Shown here piece by piece: positions 9,110 to 17,533 of a DNA stretch of 64,000 bases. Origin of the DNA: Flavobacterium sinopsychrotolerans. Its GTDB lineage: Bacteria; Bacteroidota; Bacteroidia; Flavobacteriales; Flavobacteriaceae. The DNA lies in contig NZ_FODN01000005.1 in NCBI RefSeq assembly GCF_900110375.1, forward strand, positions 62,001-126,000, given 5' to 3'. The notes below the pieces were generated by a model. The model was given only the letters and a program-made list of their open reading frames with translations, had not been told where the DNA came from and made no database searches. The position numbers and the translations under genes were made by a program. Numbering within the stretch: position 1 is the first letter of the stretch; each line of letters starts with the position of its first letter.

Positions 9110-9655
9110 ATGAATCGTACCTTTAAAACTGTTGCTTCCTCTGACATTAGTATTTCGGAATTAATGTTGCCTTCGCACACTAATTTTAGCGGTAAAATTC
9201 ACGGCGGATATATCTTATCCTTGCTGGATCAGATTGCGTTTGCCTGTGCCTCAAAATTTTCAGGGAATTATTGTGTAACTGCTTCGGTAGATACCGTAAA
9301 TTTCCTCAAACCAATTGAAGTGGGTGAATTGGTGACGATGAAAGCCAGTGTCAATTATGTAGGTAACAGTTCCATGATTATTGGCATTCGGGTTGAGGCT
9401 GAAAATATTCAAACCGGAAAAATTAAGCATTGCAATTCCTCTTATTTTACGATGGTCGCCAAAGATAGCGAGGGCAAAAGCATGTTAGTTCCTGGATTAA
9501 TTCTGTCGAATATGAATGATGTACGTCGTTTTTGTAATTGCATCAAACAAATTGCCTTAAAAAAAGAAAAAGACCTGCACGAAGAAGAGTTTGATTACAC
9601 CTCAAAAGAAGCATTAGAAGGCTTAAAAAAATACAATATCAAGTTAGAGCTATAA
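9110..9655 (+). CDS. Acyl-CoA thioesterase, hotdog family
   Basis: A 181-residue hotdog-fold protein. The motif GKIHGGYILSLLDQIAFACASKF (the family's G-x-H-G-G plus helix with a catalytic Asp) lies near residues 29-51, followed by VDTVNFLKPIEVGELVTMKASV. The pattern fits YciA/BFIT-type acyl-CoA thioesterases that hydrolyse acyl-CoA to free CoA in the cytoplasm; chain-length preference cannot be read. The ATG directly follows the upstream stop without a gap, so it is the last gene of the rmuC operon. Confidence 0.87.
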   Translation: MNRTFKTVASSDISISELMLPSHTNFSGKIHGGYILSLLDQIAFACASKFSGNYCVTASVDTVNFLKPIEVGELVTMKASVNYVGNSSMIIGIRVEAENIQTGKIKHCNSSYFTMVAKDSEGKSMLVPGLILSNMNDVRRFCNCIKQIALKKEKDLHEEEFDYTSKEALEGLKKYNIKLEL

Positions 9656-9847
9656 TCATGGATAGTTATTAACTTTCTAATTGATGAAAAATAGTGTTCT
9701 AAGAATTTTTTATCAAAAGCATTTCAATGCAATTTCTCATTAAAAAGGCTAGCAAAAATTAACTGATTCTCAAATTTTTCTACGGATCAACACTTTAGTT
9801 TCTTATATTTTTTTTGTAACTTTAAGTAATTTAATTCATAAATCATT

Positions 9848-10387
9848 ATGAAAAAAATTACGCAAATAGTACTACTCATTATTGCGACTACAACTTCTGC
9901 TCAAGAAAAAATGATGTCTTACGCAGGAATTACAAATTTTGAGGCTTCAATTCCTTTTTTTGAAGAAGTAAAAGCAATAAATGAAAAAACCACCTGTATT
10001 TTGATAACCAAAACAGGCCAAATCGCTTGTTGGATCAACATTAAAGATTTTGAATTTAAAAGAGATTTAATGCAAGAGCATTTCAATAAAAATTACATGG
10101 AAAGCAACCGTTTTCCAAAAGCTGTTTTTAAAGGTAAAATTGAGAAATTTGATTTAAAAAACCTTAACTCAGAATCTAGTCAATACCTAATCACCGGCAA
10201 AATAACCATACGGGGAAGAACTAAAAAAATAGTGATCAACGGAACTCTGAAAAAAGTGGATAAAGGAATTGAACTCTATTCCACATTCCCATTAAACACG
10301 GATGATTTTAATATTGAAATTCCTTTTATAGTGCGAAGCAAAATATCAAAAAATGTAAACACTCAAATTATTTGTGTCTTACAATAA
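9848..10387 (+). CDS. YceI-family periplasmic protein
   Basis: A 179-residue protein with a Sec signal (residues 1 to about 18, cleavage near TSAQ). The body shows YceI-like lipocalin features: FEASIPFFEEVKA, FKRDLMQEHFNKNYMES, FPKAVFKGKI, and ITGKITIRGRTKKI. YceI proteins bind polyisoprenoid or other lipids in the periplasm. YceI genes occur near light-response and photolyase clusters in other bacteria, which makes the position next to the 11-25 kb locus interesting but not decisive. The gene converges on the epimerase gene with two bases between the stops. Confidence 0.85.
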   Translation: MKKITQIVLLIIATTTSAQEKMMSYAGITNFEASIPFFEEVKAINEKTTCILITKTGQIACWINIKDFEFKRDLMQEHFNKNYMESNRFPKAVFKGKIEKFDLKNLNSESSQYLITGKITIRGRTKKIVINGTLKKVDKGIELYSTFPLNTDDFNIEIPFIVRSKISKNVNTQIICVLQ

Positions 10388-10389
10388 AT

Positions 10390-11304
10390 CTATTTTGTTA
10401 AACAATTCCTTAAAGCACCTTCTAGATTTTTAAATTGAAATTTAAAACCGGTTTGTTCAATTTTATTCGAAGAAACCCTTCTCCCTGTCAATACAATTTT
10501 AGCCATTTCACCCATCGCTAATTTCAAAACAAAAGCAGGAACATTAGGCAGCCAAATAGAATATCCAAAAACACAGGCTAATGTTTTAGAAAAAATAGAA
10601 TTCGTCGTATTGTCATTTATTGCTGCATTATACGGTCCGGCCATATCTGGATTAACAATTGCCTGATAGTAAATCGAACACAAATCGTCCACATGTATCC
10701 ATGGCATATATTGTTTACCCGAACCCAAGGCGGAACCCAATCTGTATTTGAAGAGCGGAATCAATTTCTTCAAAAACCCTTCGTTTTTCCCTAATACCAA
10801 TCCGGTGCGGATCTTCACGGTTCTAATATTCAAATTCTCAATAAAATCAAGAGAACCTTCCCATTTCTGGCAGGTGTATCCCAAGAAATCATTTGCCGGT
10901 TTCATATCTTCCGTACAAATTTCCTCTCCATTTACAGCACCATAAATACCAACAGCCGAAGCTGAAATAAAAGCATCCAGTGTTTTATTGTTCTTTTTTA
11001 AAACGGAATACAATAATTGAGTGGATTTTTCCCGGCTATCTATAATTACTGCTTTTCTTTTAGCAGTCCATCTTTTCTCAGCAATATTTTCTCCAGCCAG
11101 ATGAATTATATAATCCGCTTTTAAAACGGCGCTTTCCTCAATAGTCTGATTTGAAACATCCCATTTATAGTAGAAAATGTCTCCTTTATTTTGTTTTTCA
11201 CTTCTACTTAAGATGGAAACAGAATATCCTTTGGCTATCAATAAAGTAGTCAAATGTCTTCCGATAAATCCCGAACCGCCGCTTATTAAAACATTTTTTT
11301 TCAT
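10390..11304 (-). CDS. TIGR01777-family epimerase, atypical SDR with DUF1731-like tail
   Basis: A 304-residue protein with an N-terminal nucleotide-binding motif GGSGFIGRHL (residues 9-18), then IIHLAGENIAEKRWT and FISASAVGIYG, and a C-terminal domain ending KNLEGALRNCLTK, as in TIGR01777/DUF1731 epimerases (E. coli YfcH, human SDR39U1). The substrate is unknown. The promoter must lie in the 117 bases shared with the divergent TetR-like gene, which also hold a large dyad. Confidence 0.88.
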   Translation of the reverse strand: MKKNVLISGGSGFIGRHLTTLLIAKGYSVSILSRSEKQNKGDIFYYKWDVSNQTIEESAVLKADYIIHLAGENIAEKRWTAKRKAVIIDSREKSTQLLYSVLKKNNKTLDAFISASAVGIYGAVNGEEICTEDMKPANDFLGYTCQKWEGSLDFIENLNIRTVKIRTGLVLGKNEGFLKKLIPLFKYRLGSALGSGKQYMPWIHVDDLCSIYYQAIVNPDMAGPYNAAINDNTTNSIFSKTLACVFGYSIWLPNVPAFVLKLAMGEMAKIVLTGRRVSSNKIEQTGFKFQFKNLEGALRNCLTK

Positions 11305-11353
11305 AATAGTGTAAAGCTAATGATTTATATCGACATAAAATTATATTAAATTT

Positions 11354-11383
11354 TGTTTAACTTTATTAATATATAGTTAAACA
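11354..11383. promoter_or_regulatory. Nine-base dyad, candidate operator upstream of the TetR-like gene
   Basis: TGTTTAACT (11354-11362) and AGTTAAACA (11375-11383) form a perfect inverted repeat with 12 bases between, in the divergent region 38 bases before the TetR-like start. A near-consensus -7 element TATCTTTA lies just downstream at 11389-11396. The geometry suits a dimeric regulator: the adjacent TetR-like protein by autoregulation, or another factor of the photolyase locus. The binding partner is inferred. Confidence 0.45.
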
Positions 11384-11421
11384 TTCACTATCTTTATACT
11401 CTAATTTGAAACACAAGAAAA

Positions 11422-12081
11422 ATGGCTACTAAAAAAACAATAATGACTAAGGACAAAATAGTTTCAATGTACATGAATTATGTATTAGAGCACAGTGAAA
11501 AACCAAAATCAGTATATCATTTCACAAAAATAAATGATTTTACAGAAACGGAGTTCTATGCATTTTTTGGGACTATTGAAAGTATTGAAAAAGAAATTTT
11601 CAAAATGTTTGTAGAAAAAACTATCGATTTGCTGAACAAAAACAAGGAATACGAGATGTATGACATGAAAAGCAAAATGTTAAGTTTTTACTTTACTTTC
11701 TTCGAAATTTTGACAGCCAACAGAAGTTATGTCGTGCTTGTTTTACAAGAGCACAACAATCAGTTGAAAAAATTAATGCAGCTTTCCGGACTAAGAAACA
11801 GTTTCAAAAATTTTCTTACTGAAATCATTTCAGATGATTTTAGAACACAACAAGAAAAACTTCAAAATTTCCAGGAGAAAACATTTCAGGAAACATCTTG
11901 GATTCAACTTTTATTGACACTAAAATTCTGGTTGGATGATTCCTCTCCTGCTTTCGAGAAAACGGATATCTATATTGAAAAATCAGTAAAAGTGACTTTT
12001 GAATTAATGAACATTGCTCCTATAGACAGCTTAATCGATTTTGGAAAATTTATTTTCAAAGAAAAAATATACAACAAGTAA
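11422..12081 (+). CDS. TetR-family-like regulator with C-terminal ligand domain
   Basis: A 219-residue, all-helical protein. Residues about 8-55 (TKDKIVSMYMNYVLEH...VYHFTKINDFTETEFYAFFGTIESIEKEIF) fit a TetR N-terminal HTH in which the recognition helix diverges from the common pattern. The remainder resembles the TetR C-terminal domains found in Bacteroidota. Its stop shares one base with the start of the UbiB-like kinase (TAATG), so the two are translationally coupled, and the chain continues into photolyase genes. The ligand is unknown. DNA binding is plausible but the HTH is weak. Confidence 0.7.
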   Translation: MATKKTIMTKDKIVSMYMNYVLEHSEKPKSVYHFTKINDFTETEFYAFFGTIESIEKEIFKMFVEKTIDLLNKNKEYEMYDMKSKMLSFYFTFFEILTANRSYVVLVLQEHNNQLKKLMQLSGLRNSFKNFLTEIISDDFRTQQEKLQNFQEKTFQETSWIQLLLTLKFWLDDSSPAFEKTDIYIEKSVKVTFELMNIAPIDSLIDFGKFIFKEKIYNK

Positions 12082-13388
12082 TGAAAACGATAGACTACAT
12101 CCCTACTTCAAAAATTGAAAGAGCTACAAAACTGATGCAAACCGGTGCAAAAGTTGGCGTGAACTACTTGAAATATTACGGAGAAAAAATGGTTAATTCT
12201 GATTTGACTCGTGATAAATTAAACGAAGATAATGCTGAAGATATTTATGACGGACTAAAAAGTTTGAAAGGAAGTGCACTCAAAGTAGCGCAAATGCTAA
12301 GTATGGATAAAAGCTTTTTGCCACAAGCTTATGTTGAAAAATTCTCGTTGTCTCAATTCTCTGTTCCGCCACTTTCGGCTCCATTGGTATTGAAAACGTT
12401 CAAGACAAATTTTGGGAAAACACCGTATGAAATTTTTGACGAGTTCAATGCAAATTCCGTTAACGCAGCAAGTATCGGACAAGTTCACGTTGCTGTAAAA
12501 GACGGTAAAAAACTAGCTGTAAAAATTCAATATCCAGGCGTAGCCAATAGTATTTCGTCAGATTTGGCTTTGGTAAAACCAATAGCGATTAGGATGTTTA
12601 ACCTTCAAGGGAAAGATTCGGATAAGTATTTCAAGGAAGTCGAAGATAAATTAATTGAGGAAACCAATTATTTATTGGAACTGAAACAAAGCCAAGAAGT
12701 TGTTGAAGCCTGTAACAAGATTGAAAATCTAGTTTTCCCAAATTACTATTCTGAATTTTCATCGGAGAAAATTATCACGATGGACTGGATGACAGGAATT
12801 CATCTTTCGGAATTTACCAATAGAAATGACAATCAAGAAATTGCAGACAAAATTGGTCAGGCATTATGGAATTTCTATATGTACCAAATTCATATTCTGA
12901 AAAAAGTACATGCTGATCCGCATCCTGGAAATTTCTTGGTAAACAATGAAAACCAATTGGTAGCACTGGATTTTGGTTGTATGAAACAAATTCCAAATGA
13001 TTTTTACACTCCATATTTTGAATTGATTGACAAAAAAGTCATTAATGATTCCAAAATATTCAACGATAAATTATTTGAATTGGAAATTTTACGTGTGGAT
13101 GATTCTGCAGCGGAAATAGCTTATTTCACCGAAATGTTCCATGATTTATTGTCCTTGTTTACAAAACCGTTTCAAGCAGAAAAGTTCGATTTCTCGGATG
13201 AATCTTTTTTTGAAAGCATCGCACAATTAGGAGAGCGTTTTTCAAAAGATACCAATTTGAGAAAAATGAATGGAAATCGCGGATCTAAACATTTTATCTA
13301 CATGAACCGAACGTTTTTTGGTTTGTACAATTTGATGTTTGATTTGAAAGCGACAATTGTGGTTAATGCATTTGAAAAATACAAGTAG
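12081..13388 (+). CDS. AarF/ABC1/UbiB-family atypical kinase
   Basis: A 435-residue member of the ABC1/UbiB family. Visible elements are the N-terminal KxxQ-type motif SALKVAQMLS, the Ala-rich loop NAASIGQVHVAV, the Lys in KLAVKIQYPGV, ADPHPGNF (catalytic loop) and LDFG (metal-binding DFG). UbiB-like proteins act as ATPases or kinases supporting isoprenoid-quinone synthesis. There is no hydrophobic C-terminal anchor of the UbiB kind. Its overlap with the TetR-like gene upstream and DUF2256 downstream places it in the photolyase chain, an unexplained partnership. Confidence 0.88.
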   Translation: MKTIDYIPTSKIERATKLMQTGAKVGVNYLKYYGEKMVNSDLTRDKLNEDNAEDIYDGLKSLKGSALKVAQMLSMDKSFLPQAYVEKFSLSQFSVPPLSAPLVLKTFKTNFGKTPYEIFDEFNANSVNAASIGQVHVAVKDGKKLAVKIQYPGVANSISSDLALVKPIAIRMFNLQGKDSDKYFKEVEDKLIEETNYLLELKQSQEVVEACNKIENLVFPNYYSEFSSEKIITMDWMTGIHLSEFTNRNDNQEIADKIGQALWNFYMYQIHILKKVHADPHPGNFLVNNENQLVALDFGCMKQIPNDFYTPYFELIDKKVINDSKIFNDKLFELEILRVDDSAAEIAYFTEMFHDLLSLFTKPFQAEKFDFSDESFFESIAQLGERFSKDTNLRKMNGNRGSKHFIYMNRTFFGLYNLMFDLKATIVVNAFEKYK

Positions 13389-13522
13389 TGAAGAAGGAAA
13401 ATCTGCCTTCAAAAATGTGTTTGGTCTGTAACCGACCTTTTAGCTGGCGGAAAAAATGGGAAAAAGTTTGGGACGAAGTCAAATATTGTAGTGAAAAATG
13501 CAAAAGAAACAAAAAGGGTTAG
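13388..13522 (+). CDS. DUF2256 zinc-ribbon-like mini protein
   Basis: A 44-residue gene starting with GTG at 13388, sharing one base with the UbiB stop (TAGTG), and ending at TAG 13520-13522. The protein reads MKKENLPSKMCLVCNRPFSW near the N-terminus, then KVWDEVKYCSEKCKRNKKG. The four cysteines in C-x2-C and C-x3-C pairs, with the RPFSWRKKW core, identify DUF2256, a small family usually encoded beside photolyase or cryptochrome genes. Its last 25 bases overlap the start of the cryptochrome DASH gene in another frame, so translation is probably coupled. A role in photolyase maturation is speculation. Confidence 0.88.
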   Translation: MKKENLPSKMCLVCNRPFSWRKKWEKVWDEVKYCSEKCKRNKKG

Positions 13523-14802
13523 TTTGGTTTAGAAATGATTTGAGAGTGCATGATAATGAATCGTTGACAAATGCTATTGATGAAAATGAAACCGTAATTG
13601 CGGTGTATTTTTTTGATCCAAGGCATTTTGAGGATACTAATTTTGGATTTAAAAAAACAGAAAAGTTTCGCGCTAAGTTTTTGATTGAATCGGTAACAGC
13701 ATTGAAACAAAATTTGGAAAAATTGAATATTCCGCTTTTGGTTTATCACCAAAAACCTGAAGATGCGATACTCGAAATAATTACTCAAAATGAAATCAGT
13801 TCTATTTACTTCCAAGAAGAATGGACGAGTGAGGAAATGGAAGTTTTGGAGAATGTAAAATCGAAAGTTTCAGATTCAGTAGCTTTCAAAAGCATATACA
13901 ATCAGTTCTTATTCCATCCTGAAGAGATTCCGTTTGACATTTCATCGATTCCAAATGTTTTTACACAATTTAGAAATAAGTGTGAAAAATCAACAAAAAT
14001 CCGTCCTGAATTTACAGTTCAACCGATGCAGGAAGACAATTTAATTACAAACGAAACTGTAATTCCCAGCATGGAAACATTAGGTCTTACTGATTTTAAA
14101 ATGGATTCTAGAACGGCGTTTCCTTTTCGCGGTGGTGAAGATGAGGCAATAAAACGATTGCAAAATTATTTTTGGGAAACCAAAAAACTAAGTGTTTATA
14201 AATTGACCCGCAATGGATTAATCGGTACTGATTTTAGTTCGAAATTTTCTCCTTGGTTGGCAAACGGTTCCATTTCGGCGAAAACTATTTATTGGGAAAT
14301 TATTAAATATGAACAGCAAATCGGGAAAAATGAATCCACCTATTGGTTAATTTTCGAATTGATTTGGAGAGATTATTTTAAACATATATCGTTGAAAAAC
14401 GGCAATTCAATTTTTAAAATCGGAGGGATTTTAGACAAAAAATACGTTTGGAAAACCAACCAATCAGCCATAAATCATTGGATAAACGGTACTACAGACG
14501 AACCATTTGTAAATGCCAATATGATTGAAATGCAACAAACGGGATGGATGAGCAATCGCGGCAGACAAAACGTAGCGTCATTTTTTGCAAAAGAATTACT
14601 AATAGACTGGCGCATTGGAGCTGCTTATTTTGAAGCAATGCTAATTGATTACGATGTACACAGCAATTATGGGAATTGGATGTACGTTTCAGGAGTTGGT
14701 AACGATCCTAGAGACCGAAAATTCAATATTAAATTACAAGCGTCCAATTACGATGGACAATCAAAATTTCAGAAATTATGGTTGCAACAACAATTATTTT
14801 AA
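13498..14802 (+). CDS. Cryptochrome DASH
   Basis: A 434-residue cryptochrome/photolyase protein. The N-terminal alpha/beta antenna domain begins LVWFRNDLRVHDNESL. The C-terminal FAD domain has FRGGEDEAIKRL, FSPWLANGSIS, LIWRDYFKHI and the DASH hallmark NYGNWMYVSGVGNDPRDRKF followed by QASNYD. DASH proteins bind FAD and a pterin (MTHF) antenna and repair cyclobutane dimers in single-stranded DNA; some act in signalling. The gene overlaps DUF2256 and is followed eight bases later by a second family member. Confidence 0.93.
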   Translation: MQKKQKGLVWFRNDLRVHDNESLTNAIDENETVIAVYFFDPRHFEDTNFGFKKTEKFRAKFLIESVTALKQNLEKLNIPLLVYHQKPEDAILEIITQNEISSIYFQEEWTSEEMEVLENVKSKVSDSVAFKSIYNQFLFHPEEIPFDISSIPNVFTQFRNKCEKSTKIRPEFTVQPMQEDNLITNETVIPSMETLGLTDFKMDSRTAFPFRGGEDEAIKRLQNYFWETKKLSVYKLTRNGLIGTDFSSKFSPWLANGSISAKTIYWEIIKYEQQIGKNESTYWLIFELIWRDYFKHISLKNGNSIFKIGGILDKKYVWKTNQSAINHWINGTTDEPFVNANMIEMQQTGWMSNRGRQNVASFFAKELLIDWRIGAAYFEAMLIDYDVHSNYGNWMYVSGVGNDPRDRKFNIKLQASNYDGQSKFQKLWLQQQLF

Positions 14803-14810
14803 AAAGATAA

Positions 14811-16295
14811 ATGAATACAAATAAAAAACATATTAATGTAGTTTGGTTCAAAAGGGATCTTCGTTTACAGGATAATGAGGCGATTTTTAATGCAACAAAA
14901 ACTGGCATACCCACATTGTTGCTTTATGTATTCGAAAAATCTTTAGAAAATGATTCACATTATAGTCCAAGACACTGGAATTTCATCAAGCAATCGCTTG
15001 TAGACATCAATAAACAACTGGAAAAATCGAACACACAGGTATTAGCGGTATCTTCAGAGGTGCTTCAAGTTTTCAATATTCTTGAAGAAACATACAAAAT
15101 TGAAACCGTGTATTCACATCAGGAAACCGGCTTAAAAATCACTTACGAAAGAGATAAAACTTTCAAACGCTTTTGCAAAAACAATCAAATTAATTGGATT
15201 GAAAATACCAACAACGGAATTTTCAGAGCCTTACGTAACAGAACGAATTGGGTTTCAAAATGGGAAGACTACATGAATCAACCGCAATTTATTTTTGATG
15301 GGAAACCAGATAATTTTCTAAATACGGAAGCAATATTGGAACTCGAAAAAGCTTTAGAAAAAACCAATTTAGAAACTGTTCCGGATGCTATTTTCCAAAA
15401 AGGTGGCAGCAACATGGCCCAGAAATATTTGCAAACATTTTTTGATGAACGATACCACAATTATAATTCTCATATTTCGAAACCTTTATTAGCTCGAAAA
15501 AGTTGTAGCAGATTATCACCCTATATTGCTTGGGGGAACTTATCGTCCAGACAAGTGTTGCAAAAAGCAGCTACGTTCCTCTTGACCTGCAACAACAAAA
15601 AACAAATTGATTCCTTTGTGTCACGACTGACTTGGCAAGCACATTTTATCCAAAAATTTGAAATGGAAGAAGTCATGGAGTTTGAAAGTGTTAATAAGGG
15701 ATTCCATTCGTTAAAAAAGAAAGTCAATGAAAATTATATTGAAGCTTGGAAAACGGGACAAACCGGATTTCCATTGATTGATGCTTGCATGCGTTGTCTC
15801 AATGAAACTGGCTATTTGAATTTTAGAATGCGTGCGATGTTGGTGTCCTTTTTTACTCATAATTTATGGCAACCTTGGCAAGAAGCGACGCAGCATCTAT
15901 CACAAATGTTTCTGGATTTTGAACCTGGAATACATTTTCCGCAGTTGCAAATGCAGGCTGGCGAAACCGGAATCAATATGTTACGTATATATAATCCAAT
16001 AAAGAACAGTTATGAACACGATGCCGATGGAGAATTTATAAAAAAATGGGTACCGGAACTGCGCGATTTGCCACGAGCTTTTGTACATGAACCCTATAAA
16101 ATGACCTATTTAGACCAAAAATTTAACGATTTTGAAGTTGGAGTTAATTATCCGAAACCAATTGTAAACATGGAAAGAACCAGAAAATTTGCGAGTGATT
16201 TTTTATGGAAAATGAAGAAAAATCCCTTGGTAAAAGAAGAAAGTTCACGGATTTTAAAACTTCATACCATGGCAGATATTGGCGATAGCGAATAA
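14811..16295 (+). CDS. Second cryptochrome/photolyase-family flavoprotein, divergent subtype
   Basis: A 494-residue protein with the photolyase N-terminal domain (NVVWFKRDLRLQDNEAI) and FAD domain (SRLSPYIAWGNLSSRQV, SRLTWQAHFIQKFEM, TGFPLIDACMRCLNETGYLNFRMRAML). Where class I photolyases have the GTGCDAAPYFRVFNP segment, this protein has GETGINMLRIYNP, so the flavin-facing loop differs and is two residues shorter. It belongs to a less-studied branch found beside DASH genes in Bacteroidota; whether it repairs DNA or senses light cannot be told from sequence. Confidence 0.88.
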   Translation: MNTNKKHINVVWFKRDLRLQDNEAIFNATKTGIPTLLLYVFEKSLENDSHYSPRHWNFIKQSLVDINKQLEKSNTQVLAVSSEVLQVFNILEETYKIETVYSHQETGLKITYERDKTFKRFCKNNQINWIENTNNGIFRALRNRTNWVSKWEDYMNQPQFIFDGKPDNFLNTEAILELEKALEKTNLETVPDAIFQKGGSNMAQKYLQTFFDERYHNYNSHISKPLLARKSCSRLSPYIAWGNLSSRQVLQKAATFLLTCNNKKQIDSFVSRLTWQAHFIQKFEMEEVMEFESVNKGFHSLKKKVNENYIEAWKTGQTGFPLIDACMRCLNETGYLNFRMRAMLVSFFTHNLWQPWQEATQHLSQMFLDFEPGIHFPQLQMQAGETGINMLRIYNPIKNSYEHDADGEFIKKWVPELRDLPRAFVHEPYKMTYLDQKFNDFEVGVNYPKPIVNMERTRKFASDFLWKMKKNPLVKEESSRILKLHTMADIGDSE

Positions 16296-16351
16296 TTTTC
16301 AACAACAATTTCAAAAAAAATCAATAGCAATTTCAAAAAAAATAGAATCTC

Positions 16352-16636
16352 GTGACTGAAAAAAAAGAACTTACTGATTTAGACAAAGACCGAATCATAG
16401 AAATGGCTTGGGAAGACCGCACCACTTTTGATGCGATTTTAATGCAATTTGGATTAAAAGAACAAGAAGTGATCGACCTGATGCGCACCGAAATGAAACC
16501 TTCGAGTTTTAGAATGTGGCGCGAAAGAGTGCAAGGCCGAAAAACAAAACATGAAAAATTAAGGGATTTTCGAGAAGGCCGTTTTAAATGTACGATGCAA
16601 AGGCAAATTAACAACAACAAGATATCCAAACGATAA
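16352..16636 (+). CDS. TIGR03643/DUF2805 family protein
   Basis: A 94-residue basic protein starting at GTG 16352 (MTEKKELTDLDKDRIIEMAWEDRTTFDAI). The core MAWEDRTTFDAILMQFGLKE, then VIDLMRTEMKPSSFRMWRERV with GRKTKHEK, is typical of DUF2805 (TIGR03643). The predicted helices resemble a small helix-turn-helix, so nucleic-acid binding is possible. The family recurs in photolyase neighbourhoods together with DUF2256, as here. No biochemical role is established. Confidence 0.85.
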   Translation: MTEKKELTDLDKDRIIEMAWEDRTTFDAILMQFGLKEQEVIDLMRTEMKPSSFRMWRERVQGRKTKHEKLRDFREGRFKCTMQRQINNNKISKR

Positions 16637-16697
16637 TTTTTCGATAATTAAGAAACAAATCCAAAATAAATTTTAAATAACTGATTGAATAATACAT

Positions 16698-17381
16698 ATG
16701 AAAAACATAGTAATCATTGGTGGTAGTAAAGGAATTGGTAGTGCCATTTTGTTGCAACAATTAGAGACAAACTTGGTTTACAACATCAGCAGAAATGCAC
16801 CTGAAATCACGCATCCCAACCTGAAACATTACTCATTAGATGTTCTAAAAGATACACTTCCAGAAATAGAAGCTGTAGACACCTTGATTTATTGCCCAGG
16901 TTCTATTAATTTGAAACCGATTGGAAGTTTGAGCATCGATGATTTCAGAAATGATTTTGAAATAAATGTGATTGGCGCTGTAAAAGCCATTCAAAAATAT
17001 TTACCTGTCTTAAAAAAAGGAACAAACCCTTCGATTGTTTTATTTAGTACAGTAGCTGCAAAATTAGGAATGCCGTTTCATGCGAGTATCGCTACTTCAA
17101 AAGCAGGAGTAGAAGGATTAGTAAAATCATTGGGAGCAGAATTGGCTTCGGTAGTACGCATCAATGCCATTGCTCCGACGATTACCGAAACATCACTTTC
17201 GGCAGGTATTTTAAGAAATGACCGAATGAAAGAAAACATGGTAGAACGCCACCCGATGAAAGGCTATCTAAAACCGGAAGAAGTAGCTAATATGGCCAAC
17301 TTCCTAATTTCGGAAAGCGCCAAATCAATTTCAGGTCAGGTTTTCGAAATGGATTACGGAATCGTGACCTTTAAAATCTAA
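16698..17381 (+). CDS. Short-chain dehydrogenase-like protein lacking the catalytic Tyr
   Basis: A 227-residue SDR with the classical cofactor motif GGSKGIGSAI (residues 8-17), LIYCPGSIN in place of the NNAG segment, and Ser117 in LFSTVAAK. The active-site YxxxK reads IATSK (Ile131, Lys135), so the usual Tyr is missing; the fold otherwise continues normally (AIAPTITETS, SISGQVFEMDYG). SDRs are common neighbours of photolyase and folE genes, suggesting a pterin or cofactor role. It may be a reductase using another acid, or a non-catalytic binder. It precedes folE on the same strand. Confidence 0.85.
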   Translation: MKNIVIIGGSKGIGSAILLQQLETNLVYNISRNAPEITHPNLKHYSLDVLKDTLPEIEAVDTLIYCPGSINLKPIGSLSIDDFRNDFEINVIGAVKAIQKYLPVLKKGTNPSIVLFSTVAAKLGMPFHASIATSKAGVEGLVKSLGAELASVVRINAIAPTITETSLSAGILRNDRMKENMVERHPMKGYLKPEEVANMANFLISESAKSISGQVFEMDYGIVTFKI

Positions 17382-17533
17382 AAAAGTAGTTATTCCCAAT
17401 CTAAAAAATAAATTCTTTAACGATTAAAGAAAAAAGAGTTCTAGAATTTTCTTAATTCCTTAATGGTTAAAAAAAAGTTTAAACAAATCCAATAAAATAA
17501 TTAGCCAAATTTAAAATTATAATACTGCATCGC

